Below, one piece after another: positions 48,528 to 57,198 of a DNA stretch of 64,000 nucleotides. The notes below the pieces were generated by a model. The model worked only from the letters and a program-made list of their open reading frames with translations, did no database searches and was not told the DNA's origin. Within the stretch, counting starts at the first letter, position 1. Every line of letters starts with the position of its first letter. Position numbers and translations under genes: made by a program. The DNA is from a virus: IMG/VR virus record IMGVR_UViG_3300018424_003353, positions 30,282 through 94,281 of that record; one strand, given 5' to 3'.

Positions 48528-51143
48528 TTACGGCGATACGTTATCGAAATCATTAGTTTCTGGTTGTTGCTGTTGAGTAGCTGTAGGATCTGTTAGTGTA
48601 CCTGCTGCTCTTCTTCTTTCAACTTCTGTTTCGACTGCTGTTAATAGAGCAGGACTTGTAACCCATGCACGTCTGCCATCAGGTGAACCTTGGTGTCCTT
48701 CGAACCTATCGCCTTGCTTAATAGGATTGACGTAGTACTTTTGACCTTGCCAGTATAGTACAATCCAGCCGCCTTCTTGTTCGTTGTCTGGAGCAATACC
48801 ATTTACTGTTGTAGAGCCATTTCTTTCACTACGTGATGCTGGAGCACCCCATTGACCTTCGCCGGTGATTTCAACATTAAATCTTCTTAGAACGCCGTTT
48901 AGTTGGATTAAGTCATCGCCGCCAAACTCTTCTGAAAGGTGTTGTAGTAGTTCAGCTTGATATCTGTCTTTGTAAATAGATTGTACGTTTTCCCAACTAT
49001 TTTGTATTTTACCAAGAATAGCTAATACTGCATCTTCGGTAGTTCCCATACCAAACAACCAGCCGCCTTTCATAGCTTCGTACAGTCCTTCAGCAGCATC
49101 AGCAGCATTTGCAATAGCTTCTACGCTTCCTGGATCACCACTATCGGCTCCTTCTAAACGAGCAACAATAGCATCAACTCTGTCTTGGTCGCTAAACGAA
49201 ACTTCACCGTTAACCCAATCCATCATATCTTCGTTGTATGCATTTTGGAATGCTGATTTAACTCTTTGCCATTCTGCGGTATCTGCAATAGAAGCTAGTA
49301 TAGCCATTACTGCTTGTTCATCAGTTCCTGCACCGTCAATACCATCATGCATTGCTCTTGCTTTTTGTTGAGCATCCATGTTATCAACGTCTGTTGCTAC
49401 TCTAGCATCATCCGCTGATTGTTCTGGTTCAGTTGCTGGTGCTGATCTTGCCCATTCTCCTACTGCACTAAATTGTGTTTGTAGTTCTTGTGGCAGTCCT
49501 GACTGATATTCTCCATCTTCTAGTTTTGCTTTTAGTGCATTGTACAGTTCCATTGCACGAGCTTGTTGTTCTGGAGTTACTGCTTCTTTTAACATTGACT
49601 CAACAATGTTAATCATAGATCTAAAATCAAAAGATTTAGATTCTTCTTGTGTTTGATTAGGCTGCTCGCCATTAAACGTTGCACCTGCTGTAATCAACTC
49701 GTTTAGTTCTTTTAGTTGTGCTGACCAAGTTTTAACATCTGGTAGTCTACCCCAAACTAGAATCTTTTCAATAGTTTGTGGGCCTGCATCGCCATCATCT
49801 GTTAGACCAACTAGTTGCTGGAACTCTTTTACCGCACTAATTGTTTGTGGACCATAGCGTCCGTCAGTGCCAATATCCCAACCCATAGTTTTTAAGAACT
49901 CTTGTAGTTCTGTAATAGCACGAGTTTCGCCTGGATCGTTTTTAATACCGCCCTTACCAGACTGTGCAAAGTCTGCTAGTGACATACCATTTGGATCTCC
50001 TGAAGCAGCACCGCTATCAGCAGCATCTGCATCGGCAACACCGTCTGCTACTCCACCTTCTTGGTCTTGTGGCTGTTGTGGTGCTGTCGGAGCAGCTCCT
50101 AGATCGTCACCTGCATCGCCTGCTTGTGGTTCAATATTTGCTGCTGCTTCTCTTGCTTGTGTTACTAAACGCACAGTCTCTGCATCATCAATTTGATCTA
50201 ATGATGAAGTATCTTTGAACACTAGTAGTAGTTCTTGGAACTCTGTTTCTTCTGCATCTGTAAGTGCTTCAGTTAGCAGTCTTGCCAGTGATGAAATATA
50301 AGTAATTCCTTCTTCAGTTTGTGTACCTTCGTTACGTTTTGCAAGTAGTTCTAAGAAACGTCTTGCTTGTGTACGCATTCTTTGCTGACCTTGACGACTA
50401 GCATTTACGCCTGAGGTTTGGGCACGGTCTTCGTCACTGTATCCTAATCCACCTGCAAGTCCACCTAAGAAACCAATGTTTTCTGCTGCTTCTTCTGGAA
50501 GTAGTCCTCTATCTGCTAGAGCTCGTGCAAGACGTTCGCTTGCACCTCTTGCTTGTTGGTAGTTACCGTTCTCATCTTTTTCTGCTTTTGTAACTAGTTT
50601 GTTATCAGAGTTAAACAATGCTTCAACACGGATTTGTTTAGCAACAGCACCAAGGTATTGTCTTTCTGAATAACTTCTGCTAACGTCATGACTTCCTGAT
50701 TCAAGTTCACTGCGTAGTTCTCTAAAACCTCTTTGAATATCTTCTAAACTTGGATCTCTTCCTAGGCTTCTAACTTTAGAGTCAAAAATTCTATTGATAG
50801 CGTTGCGATCTGCTCCCCAACCCCAGTTACCCATACTTGGAATTCTTCTGTCTTCTCTGTCACTTGCTGCCGTTGCTGTGTCACCTACTTCTTCAGCACG
50901 ACGACCTTGACTAGATGCTAACCATGAATCTAAACGTTCTTGATCACTATAATAAATTTTAACAACATCGTCTGGTCCGTATCCAGAGCCTGTAATTCCA
51001 GTATATAATTTTGATGGAAGCTCTCTATTGATATTAACATTAGTTAATCCACCGTTAGACTGAATAATGCGTTCTGCATCAAATTCTCGTCTAGCTTCAT
51101 TCAGTCTTTCTACAGACTCAATTAGTTTACGCATATCAGACAT
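48528..51143 (-). CDS. Large protein with peptidoglycan-binding domain and annexin-like repeats
   Basis: 871 residues. The N-terminus MSDMRKLIESVERLNEARRE has LNE-Ala and LIE-Ser cleavage shapes. After a helical, charged first part, residues about 405-470 form a PG_binding_1 domain (TDGRYGPQTISAVKEFQ). At about residues 590-665 and 680-755 are two repeats with DGAGTDEQAVMAIL and FGMGTTEDAVLAIL, a close match to the annexin signature GxGTDE, followed by helix patterns with Y-x6-DM/ELL like annexin helices. A C-terminal small domain has GQKYYVNPIKQGDRF. This fusion is unusual; cargo or cell-wall contact during entry is inferred. Confidence 0.7.
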   Translation of the reverse strand: MSDMRKLIESVERLNEARREFDAERIIQSNGGLTNVNINRELPSKLYTGITGSGYGPDDVVKIYYSDQERLDSWLASSQGRRAEEVGDTATAASDREDRRIPSMGNWGWGADRNAINRIFDSKVRSLGRDPSLEDIQRGFRELRSELESGSHDVSRSYSERQYLGAVAKQIRVEALFNSDNKLVTKAEKDENGNYQQARGASERLARALADRGLLPEEAAENIGFLGGLAGGLGYSDEDRAQTSGVNASRQGQQRMRTQARRFLELLAKRNEGTQTEEGITYISSLARLLTEALTDAEETEFQELLLVFKDTSSLDQIDDAETVRLVTQAREAAANIEPQAGDAGDDLGAAPTAPQQPQDQEGGVADGVADADAADSGAASGDPNGMSLADFAQSGKGGIKNDPGETRAITELQEFLKTMGWDIGTDGRYGPQTISAVKEFQQLVGLTDDGDAGPQTIEKILVWGRLPDVKTWSAQLKELNELITAGATFNGEQPNQTQEESKSFDFRSMINIVESMLKEAVTPEQQARAMELYNALKAKLEDGEYQSGLPQELQTQFSAVGEWARSAPATEPEQSADDARVATDVDNMDAQQKARAMHDGIDGAGTDEQAVMAILASIADTAEWQRVKSAFQNAYNEDMMDWVNGEVSFSDQDRVDAIVARLEGADSGDPGSVEAIANAADAAEGLYEAMKGGWLFGMGTTEDAVLAILGKIQNSWENVQSIYKDRYQAELLQHLSEEFGGDDLIQLNGVLRRFNVEITGEGQWGAPASRSERNGSTTVNGIAPDNEQEGGWIVLYWQGQKYYVNPIKQGDRFEGHQGSPDGRRAWVTSPALLTAVETEVERRRAAGTLTDPTATQQQQPETNDFDNVSP

Positions 51144-51741
51144 TGTTTTTCTCCATGTGTTCTTTTAGTTGTTTGTTTAGCATAGCTACTATTGATTCTG
51201 TTTGTTCGGGCTCAGTTACTTCTGGTGCTGGTTCTTGTTGTGCAGAATCTTCTCTATTTGCAATTTTAATAATATTATCTAGCATTTGTGCTAGTCTTGG
51301 TTCTTCTAGTATACGCTCTAGCATTTTAGCATACGGAGCAAACGCTTCACGCTGTTTTGGCTGCATAATTTCACCGTCCATTGCTCTACGTATTGCTTGT
51401 TGTACTAGAACTGTTGGATCTTCTGAGCCAACATCTTTTCTTGTTTTTGTAAGTCCAGGAAGTAAACTTGGTGCAGGACCTGTTGGTTCTGCTGCTACTT
51501 CTGCATCTTCTTTTAAGTATTTAGGGGTATGTTTAACACCTGCTAGTGCAGCAAGTCCTGCTAAGTCTAAGTCTAAAGGTAAACTGCCCGGAGCAACTTG
51601 GGCACTTTCATTTACATAGTCTTTAGTAGGTGGAACATCTGAAACTGTCTTGCCTGCTGCGGCAAGTAGTGCTTCTCTATCTCTTTTAGGATCTGAAGGA
51701 ATAAGATCTTTCATGAGATTGCTCATTGCGTAGAAATCCAT
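51136..51741 (-). CDS. Hypothetical structural-region protein
   Basis: 201 residues, starting MDFYAMSNLMKDLIPSD. Disordered acidic N-terminal half, Pro/Ala/Glu-rich, then a helical segment (about residues 115-165). The L-I-P start lacks a clean cleavage motif. TAATG with its upstream gene and an 8-bp overlap with the next one tie it to the packaged-protein run. Not recognised. Confidence 0.55.
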   Translation of the reverse strand: MDFYAMSNLMKDLIPSDPKRDREALLAAAGKTVSDVPPTKDYVNESAQVAPGSLPLDLDLAGLAALAGVKHTPKYLKEDAEVAAEPTGPAPSLLPGLTKTRKDVGSEDPTVLVQQAIRRAMDGEIMQPKQREAFAPYAKMLERILEEPRLAQMLDNIIKIANREDSAQQEPAPEVTEPEQTESIVAMLNKQLKEHMEKNNV

Positions 51742-52235
51742 TAGTTGCCTGCCTCTGCTGCTTTAAATGCTGCTACAGCCATTTCTCTACGTTTTTCTTT
51801 TGATTTGCCTTGAAACTGTGGAGCATTTGACTCTTGAAAGTCTTTGATCCATGCTTCAATTCCATCGGAAACTTGAAGTTTTTCTGCTAGTTTAGATTCT
51901 AATACTTTGCTTAGTGTTTGCTTGTAGTTTACAGAATCTTTAACAGGAACGTATGCTTTTTTTGCTTTTGCAGTTTCAACAACATTTTCTTCAAACTTCA
52001 TTTCATAATCTAGTGCATGATACACAGATCCAATGTAGTCTGCTGCTTTAGTAATTTTTGATTGCTGCCAACCTTCAATGCCTTGTGCTTCTGAAACACC
52101 TTTTAGCATATCATGCAATTTAATTGCATATTTGGCAATTTTGTATAATTCGGCTCGTGCCATTTGCACTTCGTGATCACGCTCAACTGCGTGAGCCATA
52201 TCACCTAAGTGTCCTTCGTTAACTTTTTTAGTCAT
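51741..52235 (-). CDS. Conserved phage protein of unknown function
   Basis: 164 residues. The N-terminus MTKKVNEGHLGD has a VNE-Gly shape. The body is helical and basic, with a charged C-terminus (KSKEKRREM). I recall related proteins near head-assembly genes in marine T4-like phages. A GATAAATA octamer lies 26 bp upstream and TTTAGGAGC serves as ribosome site, so this is a late gene. Confidence 0.6.
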   Translation of the reverse strand: MTKKVNEGHLGDMAHAVERDHEVQMARAELYKIAKYAIKLHDMLKGVSEAQGIEGWQQSKITKAADYIGSVYHALDYEMKFEENVVETAKAKKAYVPVKDSVNYKQTLSKVLESKLAEKLQVSDGIEAWIKDFQESNAPQFQGKSKEKRREMAVAAFKAAEAGN

Positions 52236-52260
52236 TCGGTTGCTCCTAAATACTATAATG

Positions 52261-52268
52261 TATTTATC
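52261..52268 (-). promoter_or_regulatory. Candidate T4-like late promoter
   Basis: GATAAATA on the minus strand, followed by CATTATAGTA, 26 bp upstream of the ATG at 52235. Confidence 0.6.
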
Positions 52269-52279
52269 AAGGCAACGTC

Positions 52280-52804
52280 TTACGAGGCTCGTTTTATTGT
52301 TTTGGGTTTAGCACTAGCCATTAGAGTGTCTTTTCCATCTAGTGCATTTTTGGCTGTGCCGTCTGAATTTTTACGTTGTGGTGCTATAGGAACACCGTAT
52401 TTGTCACGTTTGATCTTAGCATATGCTGCACGAGGATTTGCAACACTAGCAATATTACCTGAACTAGTTGCACCTGCACTTGCGTCTTCTTTAACACAAG
52501 AGCCTTTTTCGCCACGCTTCTTACCTTTTACTTTGCGATAACCTTTCCAGCATTTGTTGTATACTTTACTATTACCGTGTGCTTCTAGAAATGCTTCTTT
52601 AATATCTTCATCTGAAATTACATAGCGATGGTCACTACCTGAACGAGGTTTTAGTTCTTTACCTACAATAAACTTTAACCATTCTGCAAGTTGTTCAATA
52701 TCATCTGTTTGTGCAACTTTATCTGCGATTAAACTAATGATATGTGAGCGTAAACGGCTTTTATCTAATACTAGGTTACCTTCTACTATTTCAAATATTT
52801 TCAT
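52280..52804 (-). CDS. Putative packaged protein with capsid-targeting N-terminus
   Basis: 174 residues. MKIFEIVEGN has IVE followed by Gly. The middle (about residues 20-75) is helical; then CWKGYRKVKGKKRGEKGSCVK gives a basic two-Cys motif, familiar from several phage structural proteins. The C-terminal part is Ser/Ala/Lys-rich and probably disordered. An AATAAATA octamer ends 5 bp before the ATG. Function unknown. Confidence 0.6.
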   Translation of the reverse strand: MKIFEIVEGNLVLDKSRLRSHIISLIADKVAQTDDIEQLAEWLKFIVGKELKPRSGSDHRYVISDEDIKEAFLEAHGNSKVYNKCWKGYRKVKGKKRGEKGSCVKEDASAGATSSGNIASVANPRAAYAKIKRDKYGVPIAPQRKNSDGTAKNALDGKDTLMASAKPKTIKRAS

Positions 52805-52808
52805 ACTA

Positions 52809-53879
52809 CTATTTATTCCTACCTGATTTCATGTTAGCACACCAATGATACATTTTGCCTCGTTCACCACTATACTTTTTTGCTTTTTTACGTAAACTAG
52901 TTACACTACCTTTACAACTAGCACCTGCTTTTTTAACTCTACCCGGACGGCTTTTGCCTTTCTTCTTACCGTCAGCAAAGTTTTCGTCTATACTTTCAAT
53001 AGTCTTTTCTATACCTTTTAGTATTTTAGCAATTTCCTGCTTACCTAAATGTACAATCTTTTCAGCAGCTTCTGCTTTACCCTGATCCATATGCTCACCT
53101 GCTCTAACGTTAGCATTAAATCTATCTGCTTTTCGTTGAGCATTTTCCATCTTAGTAAGAACTTTGTCTATTTGTTGAGCTTCTTTTTCTGTAGCCTTAA
53201 GAGGTTGTTTAAAGTTTTTTTGCACAACTCTATGTAACCATTGCAGTCCACGCTTACTAAGTTCTGGAGCAGCAGTTCTTGCTAGAATAGCAATTATTAT
53301 TAGAGGGTTTTCAACTAAATCTACACTTTCAGCAAAGTTTTCTTCTACAGGCTCTTGTATATGCTGTTTAATAGCATCAGCAGTTCTTTCAAACTTGTGA
53401 TCTTTATATTTAAAACCAACACCACCTGCACCTTCCCAGTTGCGTATGTTAACACCGTAGTCATCAATTAGTATGTTAGGAGTACCATCTCTTTGTGTAG
53501 CATATCTTGCTTTGTCGTGTGTAATAATAACACGCTTTGGTGGAAAGAAATTTAAATTATTTTCAATCCATTCACGTTTGTGTGGTTCTGAATTAGGATC
53601 ATCTGGTAATGGTGAGCTTAGTATATTGTACTCGCCTCTAACATCCTTAATAAGATTTAATAAGTTTTGTGCATTAGCAGTCATAGGCAAGTCTAACCAA
53701 AAGTTTTCAGTGTCTCTAATCTTTTGTAGTGCTGGTTTGATATCCGTAATATCTCTCCAACCTTGTCCTATAAGTTTTTTCCATTCTGTAAAAAAGTCTG
53801 CAAGAACTCCATCCATGTCTACGAAAATTTCAGTAGTACTGGCTATTTCGTTTTCATATATAAGTTCTCTTAATCTCAT
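52809..53879 (-). CDS. HAD 5'-nucleotidase fused to basic structural tail, capsid-targeting N-terminus
   Basis: 356 residues. MRLRELIYENE has IYE followed by Asn. Residues about 17-190 form a HAD domain like the cytosolic 5'(3')-deoxyribonucleotidases, with VDMDGVLADF (D21/D23), ILSSP, and LIDDYGVNIRNW. Then a helical linker and a basic two-Cys tail (SRPGRVKKAGASCKGSVTSL, then WCANMKSG). Deoxyribonucleotidases hydrolyse dNMPs. A leader peptide and a structural tail on an enzyme suggest it is packaged. ATGA overlap with its upstream gene. Confidence 0.72.
   Translation of the reverse strand: MRLRELIYENEIASTTEIFVDMDGVLADFFTEWKKLIGQGWRDITDIKPALQKIRDTENFWLDLPMTANAQNLLNLIKDVRGEYNILSSPLPDDPNSEPHKREWIENNLNFFPPKRVIITHDKARYATQRDGTPNILIDDYGVNIRNWEGAGGVGFKYKDHKFERTADAIKQHIQEPVEENFAESVDLVENPLIIIAILARTAAPELSKRGLQWLHRVVQKNFKQPLKATEKEAQQIDKVLTKMENAQRKADRFNANVRAGEHMDQGKAEAAEKIVHLGKQEIAKILKGIEKTIESIDENFADGKKKGKSRPGRVKKAGASCKGSVTSLRKKAKKYSGERGKMYHWCANMKSGRNK
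52810..52817 (-). promoter_or_regulatory. Late-promoter-like octamer directly before a start codon
   Basis: AATAAATA on the minus strand, ending 5 bp before the ATG at 52804. TAGGAA overlaps its upstream side and could serve as a distant ribosome site (12 bp) if transcription starts further up. Confidence 0.35.
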
Positions 53880-54568
53880 GACTTCTTTTTCTTTTTAGGT
53901 TTGTATCCATTAGCAAATGCTGCTTTGCGTTGTGCATCGCTTGCAAAGCCTTCAACAAATTTTAAATTATCATAATAACTTGGATCTTCAGCAATATGAT
54001 CTAGTGCAATTTCTTTTGCAACTTCAAAATTACTAGTATGTTCATATTCAACTTCAATGCCCATTTCTAATTGTTTAAGAATTTGTTTTACAGGTACATT
54101 GTGTTTACTAGCAAGATCAGAAATAGACGGAGTTGGTTTGTCTAAATCTTCTATGCTATGGCCGCCCTCCATAAGAGCCAATTCATAATCAGTAAACGTT
54201 TTACTACTGTTTACTTCTTCTTTGTCATTGTAGTAAGCAAGAAACTCTTTGTGTTTTTTTCTAAAAGTCATTTCAGCACGTTGTGGATTACGCACATATA
54301 TACGCTTCCATGCTTTGTATTCTGGATTGTTTGCTAGTCCACCTTCAAACCAACTCAAAGGATTAAATCCTTCTGTTAGGCCTAGGTTAAACATTGTGTT
54401 AGGATTGTTTTTAGATTTTTTAGTAATAAGCGGAGGACGTCCATCTTTGTCTACTTTGAAGCCAAACTTTGCTGCTTCTTTAGAAACTTGATCTACATCA
54501 ACATCGGGTGTAGTGTTAACACCTTTTACAATGCGTCCAACGCCTTCGTCTAGTTGATCTATTTTCAT
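53876..54568 (-). CDS. DUF5661-like protein, capsid-targeting N-terminus
   Basis: 230 residues. MKIDQLDEGVG has LDE followed by Gly. The C-terminal half has PSISDLASKHNVPVKQILKQLEMGIEVEYEHT, then EIALDHIAEDPSYYDNL, the DUF5661 pattern (E-HT...A..IA-DH-E-P-YY). It ends in a basic tail. DUF5661 has no assigned function. Coupled to its neighbours by ATGA at both ends. Confidence 0.65.
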   Translation of the reverse strand: MKIDQLDEGVGRIVKGVNTTPDVDVDQVSKEAAKFGFKVDKDGRPPLITKKSKNNPNTMFNLGLTEGFNPLSWFEGGLANNPEYKAWKRIYVRNPQRAEMTFRKKHKEFLAYYNDKEEVNSSKTFTDYELALMEGGHSIEDLDKPTPSISDLASKHNVPVKQILKQLEMGIEVEYEHTSNFEVAKEIALDHIAEDPSYYDNLKFVEGFASDAQRKAAFANGYKPKKKKKS

Positions 54569-54786
54569 TTCTTGCGTCCTCTAAACTTTGAATTAACAGA
54601 TCCTGTCATATGTGGTAAACTAAACCAAAGTTTAAACCAATCAGCATCGCCTGGCTTTAATCCTAGCTCACGTTCTTTTTGTTTTAGTTCATTTGCAGTG
54701 TGTGATATATTCTCAAGAGATACAGTGTTTTGCCAAGGTTGTGGCTCGTTTACACCTGCTAATCTTTTGAGTTCTTCTAAATCCAT
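54565..54786 (-). CDS. Small protein with LAGV motif
   Basis: 73 residues. Its N-terminus MDLEELKRLAGV repeats the motif at the C-terminal end of the preceding gene (ELDRIKMLAGV). A basic C-terminus follows an aromatic central helix. It forms TAATG with its upstream gene and ATGA with its downstream gene. Function unknown. Confidence 0.55.
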   Translation of the reverse strand: MDLEELKRLAGVNEPQPWQNTVSLENISHTANELKQKERELGLKPGDADWFKLWFSLPHMTGSVNSKFRGRKK

Positions 54787-56624
54787 TACACACCTGCTAA
54801 CATCTTAATTCTATCTAGCTCAACACTTTCATTTGGTCTTGCCATATCTTGCATTAGTTTTTCAATAACTGCTAGTTTTATTTGATAGTATTCTGCTTGT
54901 GTTCTAAGTTCAGGATCGCCTTGAAGTTCTTGAACCATTCCTTTTAGTTCATTGATGAGCCCTGAGAAAGTAGCTTCACCTCTTACTTCTCCGCCAAAGT
55001 CAGATTGTAACATTCTTTCAATAGTGACTCTAGCAACTGCTTGCGGTATTTCACCTGCAAGTTCTGCTTGAAGTGCTTTCATAGCATTTAAACTTTGTGT
55101 TTCTTCTGCTGGTGAGTTTTGTTGATAGTTTAGTGCAGGGTTTAAAAATCTGTCACGGAACAGTGCCGGAAGTTGTCCATCGCTGCCGCTGCCGTATGCT
55201 TGTTGGAATCTTGATATTTGTTGTGCTGTTGCTGTAGCACTGTCTACACTCGGTGCTGCTTCAGGTTCTTGCACTCCGCCTAGACCTGGTGTTGTTTGAT
55301 TTGAACCACCTGGAGTTGTTGTAGTTGAAGGTCTTTGTACTTCTGAATCGCCGCCTACTTCTGGACTTTGTAAAGTAGGAGAATCTGTGCTTGCAGTTGG
55401 AGTAGGTGTAGTTCTATCAACTGTTGGTACTAGCTCTGCAATATATGCAGCCATAGCACCACGTTCTCTCCAGTTGTTGTTTAGACCTTGTTCAACTGCA
55501 CGTTGAGTAATAGTTTGTATTAGTTGATCGTTTGGCATGGTTGCACGTACTCTAGTTAGTTCAGCAACTTGTGCTCTAACAAACTCTTCGGTTGCTTGTC
55601 TTGCTGCTTCTTCACGTCTTGCTGCAACTTCTGCATTGCCGTCGCCACGACCTGATCCAGTAACTTCTGGTTCGTCTGCTGTTCCTTGCTCTCTGTTTAA
55701 TCTGTCAATGTATTGTTGACCTTCACCATCTGCTTTAGATCTTGTAAACGGATTACCATTGTTGAAACTTGTGTCAATACTGCCGTCTGGACGTCTAACA
55801 ACAAAAGTAGTAGGATTGTTTGGTGACGGAGTAATACGCCATTGACCAGTACCTTCAATCTCATTGTCACGCATTGTGCTTGCAGGATCTGCAGGGCGTT
55901 CTATGCCCATGCCCTGAGCTCGTTGTGCATCTCGACCGTCTATGCCTGCACCGGCTGCACGTTCTTGATCTGCTTCGATATCTGCTTGTGCAACACGTAT
56001 TAGTCCTTGTAGATCATTACTTGTTTCTTCTGTACCATTTGGACGTACAAGTAAGAACATATCTTCACCGTCTACACGACCACGTTTTATTTCATAACCG
56101 TCTGGAAGACCTTGTGCAAACTGTGGATCAACATCTTGCCAACCGTTTTCTGGTTCTGCAACTTGTTGACTCATTACATCAGCTTCTGAACCACGTGGTT
56201 GTCCATTGTTGTCTGCTGCTCTACGAGCTGCTTCTGCACCGCCGTCACCACGTCCGACACCTGTTGGTTCTTGTGCTGCTGGTTCTTGTGCTGCTGGTTC
56301 TTGTCTTAGTGTAAGTTCAATTTCACCTGGATCTAATGCACTCCAATCGGTGCCAGGTCTTATTTGACCATAGTCGCTTGATGCACCTGGTTCTTCTGCA
56401 AATTTACGAATTGCTGCTTGTGTTTGTCCACCTGCAATACCGTCAACGGTAATTTTTGCTGCTGTTTGAAAATTTCTAACAGCTCTTTCTGTAGCAGGAC
56501 CAAAGATACCATCTGCTGGTCTAATACCCAATGCTCTTTGCATTGCTTTAACTTCGTCGCCTCTGCTGCCACGTCTTAGTGTTGCTTCGTTTAATGTTTT
56601 ATAAAATAGTTCACGTAGTAGCAT
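54786..56624 (-). CDS. Peptidoglycan-binding multi-repeat protein with capsid-targeting N-terminus
   Basis: 612 residues. MLLRELFYKTLNEA has LNE followed by Ala. Residues 15-80 form a PG_binding_1 domain (RGSRGDEVKAMQRALG, DGIFGPATERAVRNFQ). A long Gln/Pro/Glu/Ala-rich low-complexity region has repeated GRGDGxAE blocks, and small strand units (YEIKRGRVDG..., GQWRITPSP...). The C-terminal 120 residues are helical and end in LDRIKMLAGV. A tandem 15-bp repeat encodes Q-E-P-A-A. It probably binds cell wall; packaged location is inferred. Confidence 0.68.
   Translation of the reverse strand: MLLRELFYKTLNEATLRRGSRGDEVKAMQRALGIRPADGIFGPATERAVRNFQTAAKITVDGIAGGQTQAAIRKFAEEPGASSDYGQIRPGTDWSALDPGEIELTLRQEPAAQEPAAQEPTGVGRGDGGAEAARRAADNNGQPRGSEADVMSQQVAEPENGWQDVDPQFAQGLPDGYEIKRGRVDGEDMFLLVRPNGTEETSNDLQGLIRVAQADIEADQERAAGAGIDGRDAQRAQGMGIERPADPASTMRDNEIEGTGQWRITPSPNNPTTFVVRRPDGSIDTSFNNGNPFTRSKADGEGQQYIDRLNREQGTADEPEVTGSGRGDGNAEVAARREEAARQATEEFVRAQVAELTRVRATMPNDQLIQTITQRAVEQGLNNNWRERGAMAAYIAELVPTVDRTTPTPTASTDSPTLQSPEVGGDSEVQRPSTTTTPGGSNQTTPGLGGVQEPEAAPSVDSATATAQQISRFQQAYGSGSDGQLPALFRDRFLNPALNYQQNSPAEETQSLNAMKALQAELAGEIPQAVARVTIERMLQSDFGGEVRGEATFSGLINELKGMVQELQGDPELRTQAEYYQIKLAVIEKLMQDMARPNESVELDRIKMLAGV
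56266..56304. repeat. Tandem 15-bp repeat, 2.6 copies
   Basis: The unit GGTTCTTGTGCTGCT occurs at 56266-56280 and 56281-56295, with 9 further bases. It lies in the 612-residue gene and encodes a repeated A-A-Q-E-P stretch. It may expand or contract by slippage. Confidence 0.85.
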
Positions 56625-57198
56625 CTGCGGTTTCCTCGTCTCTAATACCCATTCCTGATCTTACTGCTGCATACATTTCGTCTGCAACTTCTGGATTAGG
56701 TACTCCTTGTTTAAAAGAATCTAAATCGCCTTCTGCCGCTGCTTGACGCATTTTACTTGCACTCATGCCTTCTGCTCCGTCTGCGTCTGGATCACGTTCA
56801 CCGGCACTTACAACTTGTATATTTTTAAATGTATAATCTTTACCGTTATACTTGTTTAGTAATTCTTCAAATGATTTAACACGATCTGATCCTGCAACAT
56901 ATATTAGATGATCGTATCCTAATTCTTGTACTTTTTGTAGAGCTTGTATAATAGTTCTTACTTCAGGATGTCCAATAGTAATTTCTGGAAAGAAAAATTT
57001 AGCGTATCTTAGTTTGTCTGTAAATGACAAAGGATCAGTTGCAGGTTTTTGTGACTGACTTAGAAATACATAGTGGTCACCTGGTAGGTTTTTAATCTTT
57101 TCTACTAGTTTTGCATGACCAATAGTGGGCGGGTTCATACGACCAAAGGCCATTACTGCCGTTCTAGTTGGTGCCTCAAATATTTCTCTGAGTCTCAT
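56611..57198 (-). CDS. NMNAT/NadR-like nucleotidyltransferase with capsid-targeting N-terminus
   Basis: 195 residues. MRLREIFEA has IFE followed by Ala. FGRMNPPTIGH (H28) is the nucleotidyltransferase (T/H)xGH signature, VAGSDRV the middle motif, and MSASKMRQAA the ISxxxxR-type motif. This is the layout of nicotinamide or pantetheine-phosphate adenylyltransferases; the NadR-like phage proteins are closest. The GERDPDADGAEG insert resembles those. The leader sequence suggests it is packaged in the head and delivered with the DNA, which is inferred. TAATG with its upstream gene. Confidence 0.72.
   Translation of the reverse strand: MRLREIFEAPTRTAVMAFGRMNPPTIGHAKLVEKIKNLPGDHYVFLSQSQKPATDPLSFTDKLRYAKFFFPEITIGHPEVRTIIQALQKVQELGYDHLIYVAGSDRVKSFEELLNKYNGKDYTFKNIQVVSAGERDPDADGAEGMSASKMRQAAAEGDLDSFKQGVPNPEVADEMYAAVRSGMGIRDEETADATT

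Noticed and set aside
51143-51619. Plus-strand open frame of 158 residues
   Set aside because: It is the mirror of the minus-strand gene at 51136; Ser/Cys-rich composition and no ribosome site.
55874-56314. Plus-strand Leu/His-rich open frame of 146 residues
   Set aside because: It is a mirror of the low-complexity Gln/Asp-rich region of the 612-residue gene.
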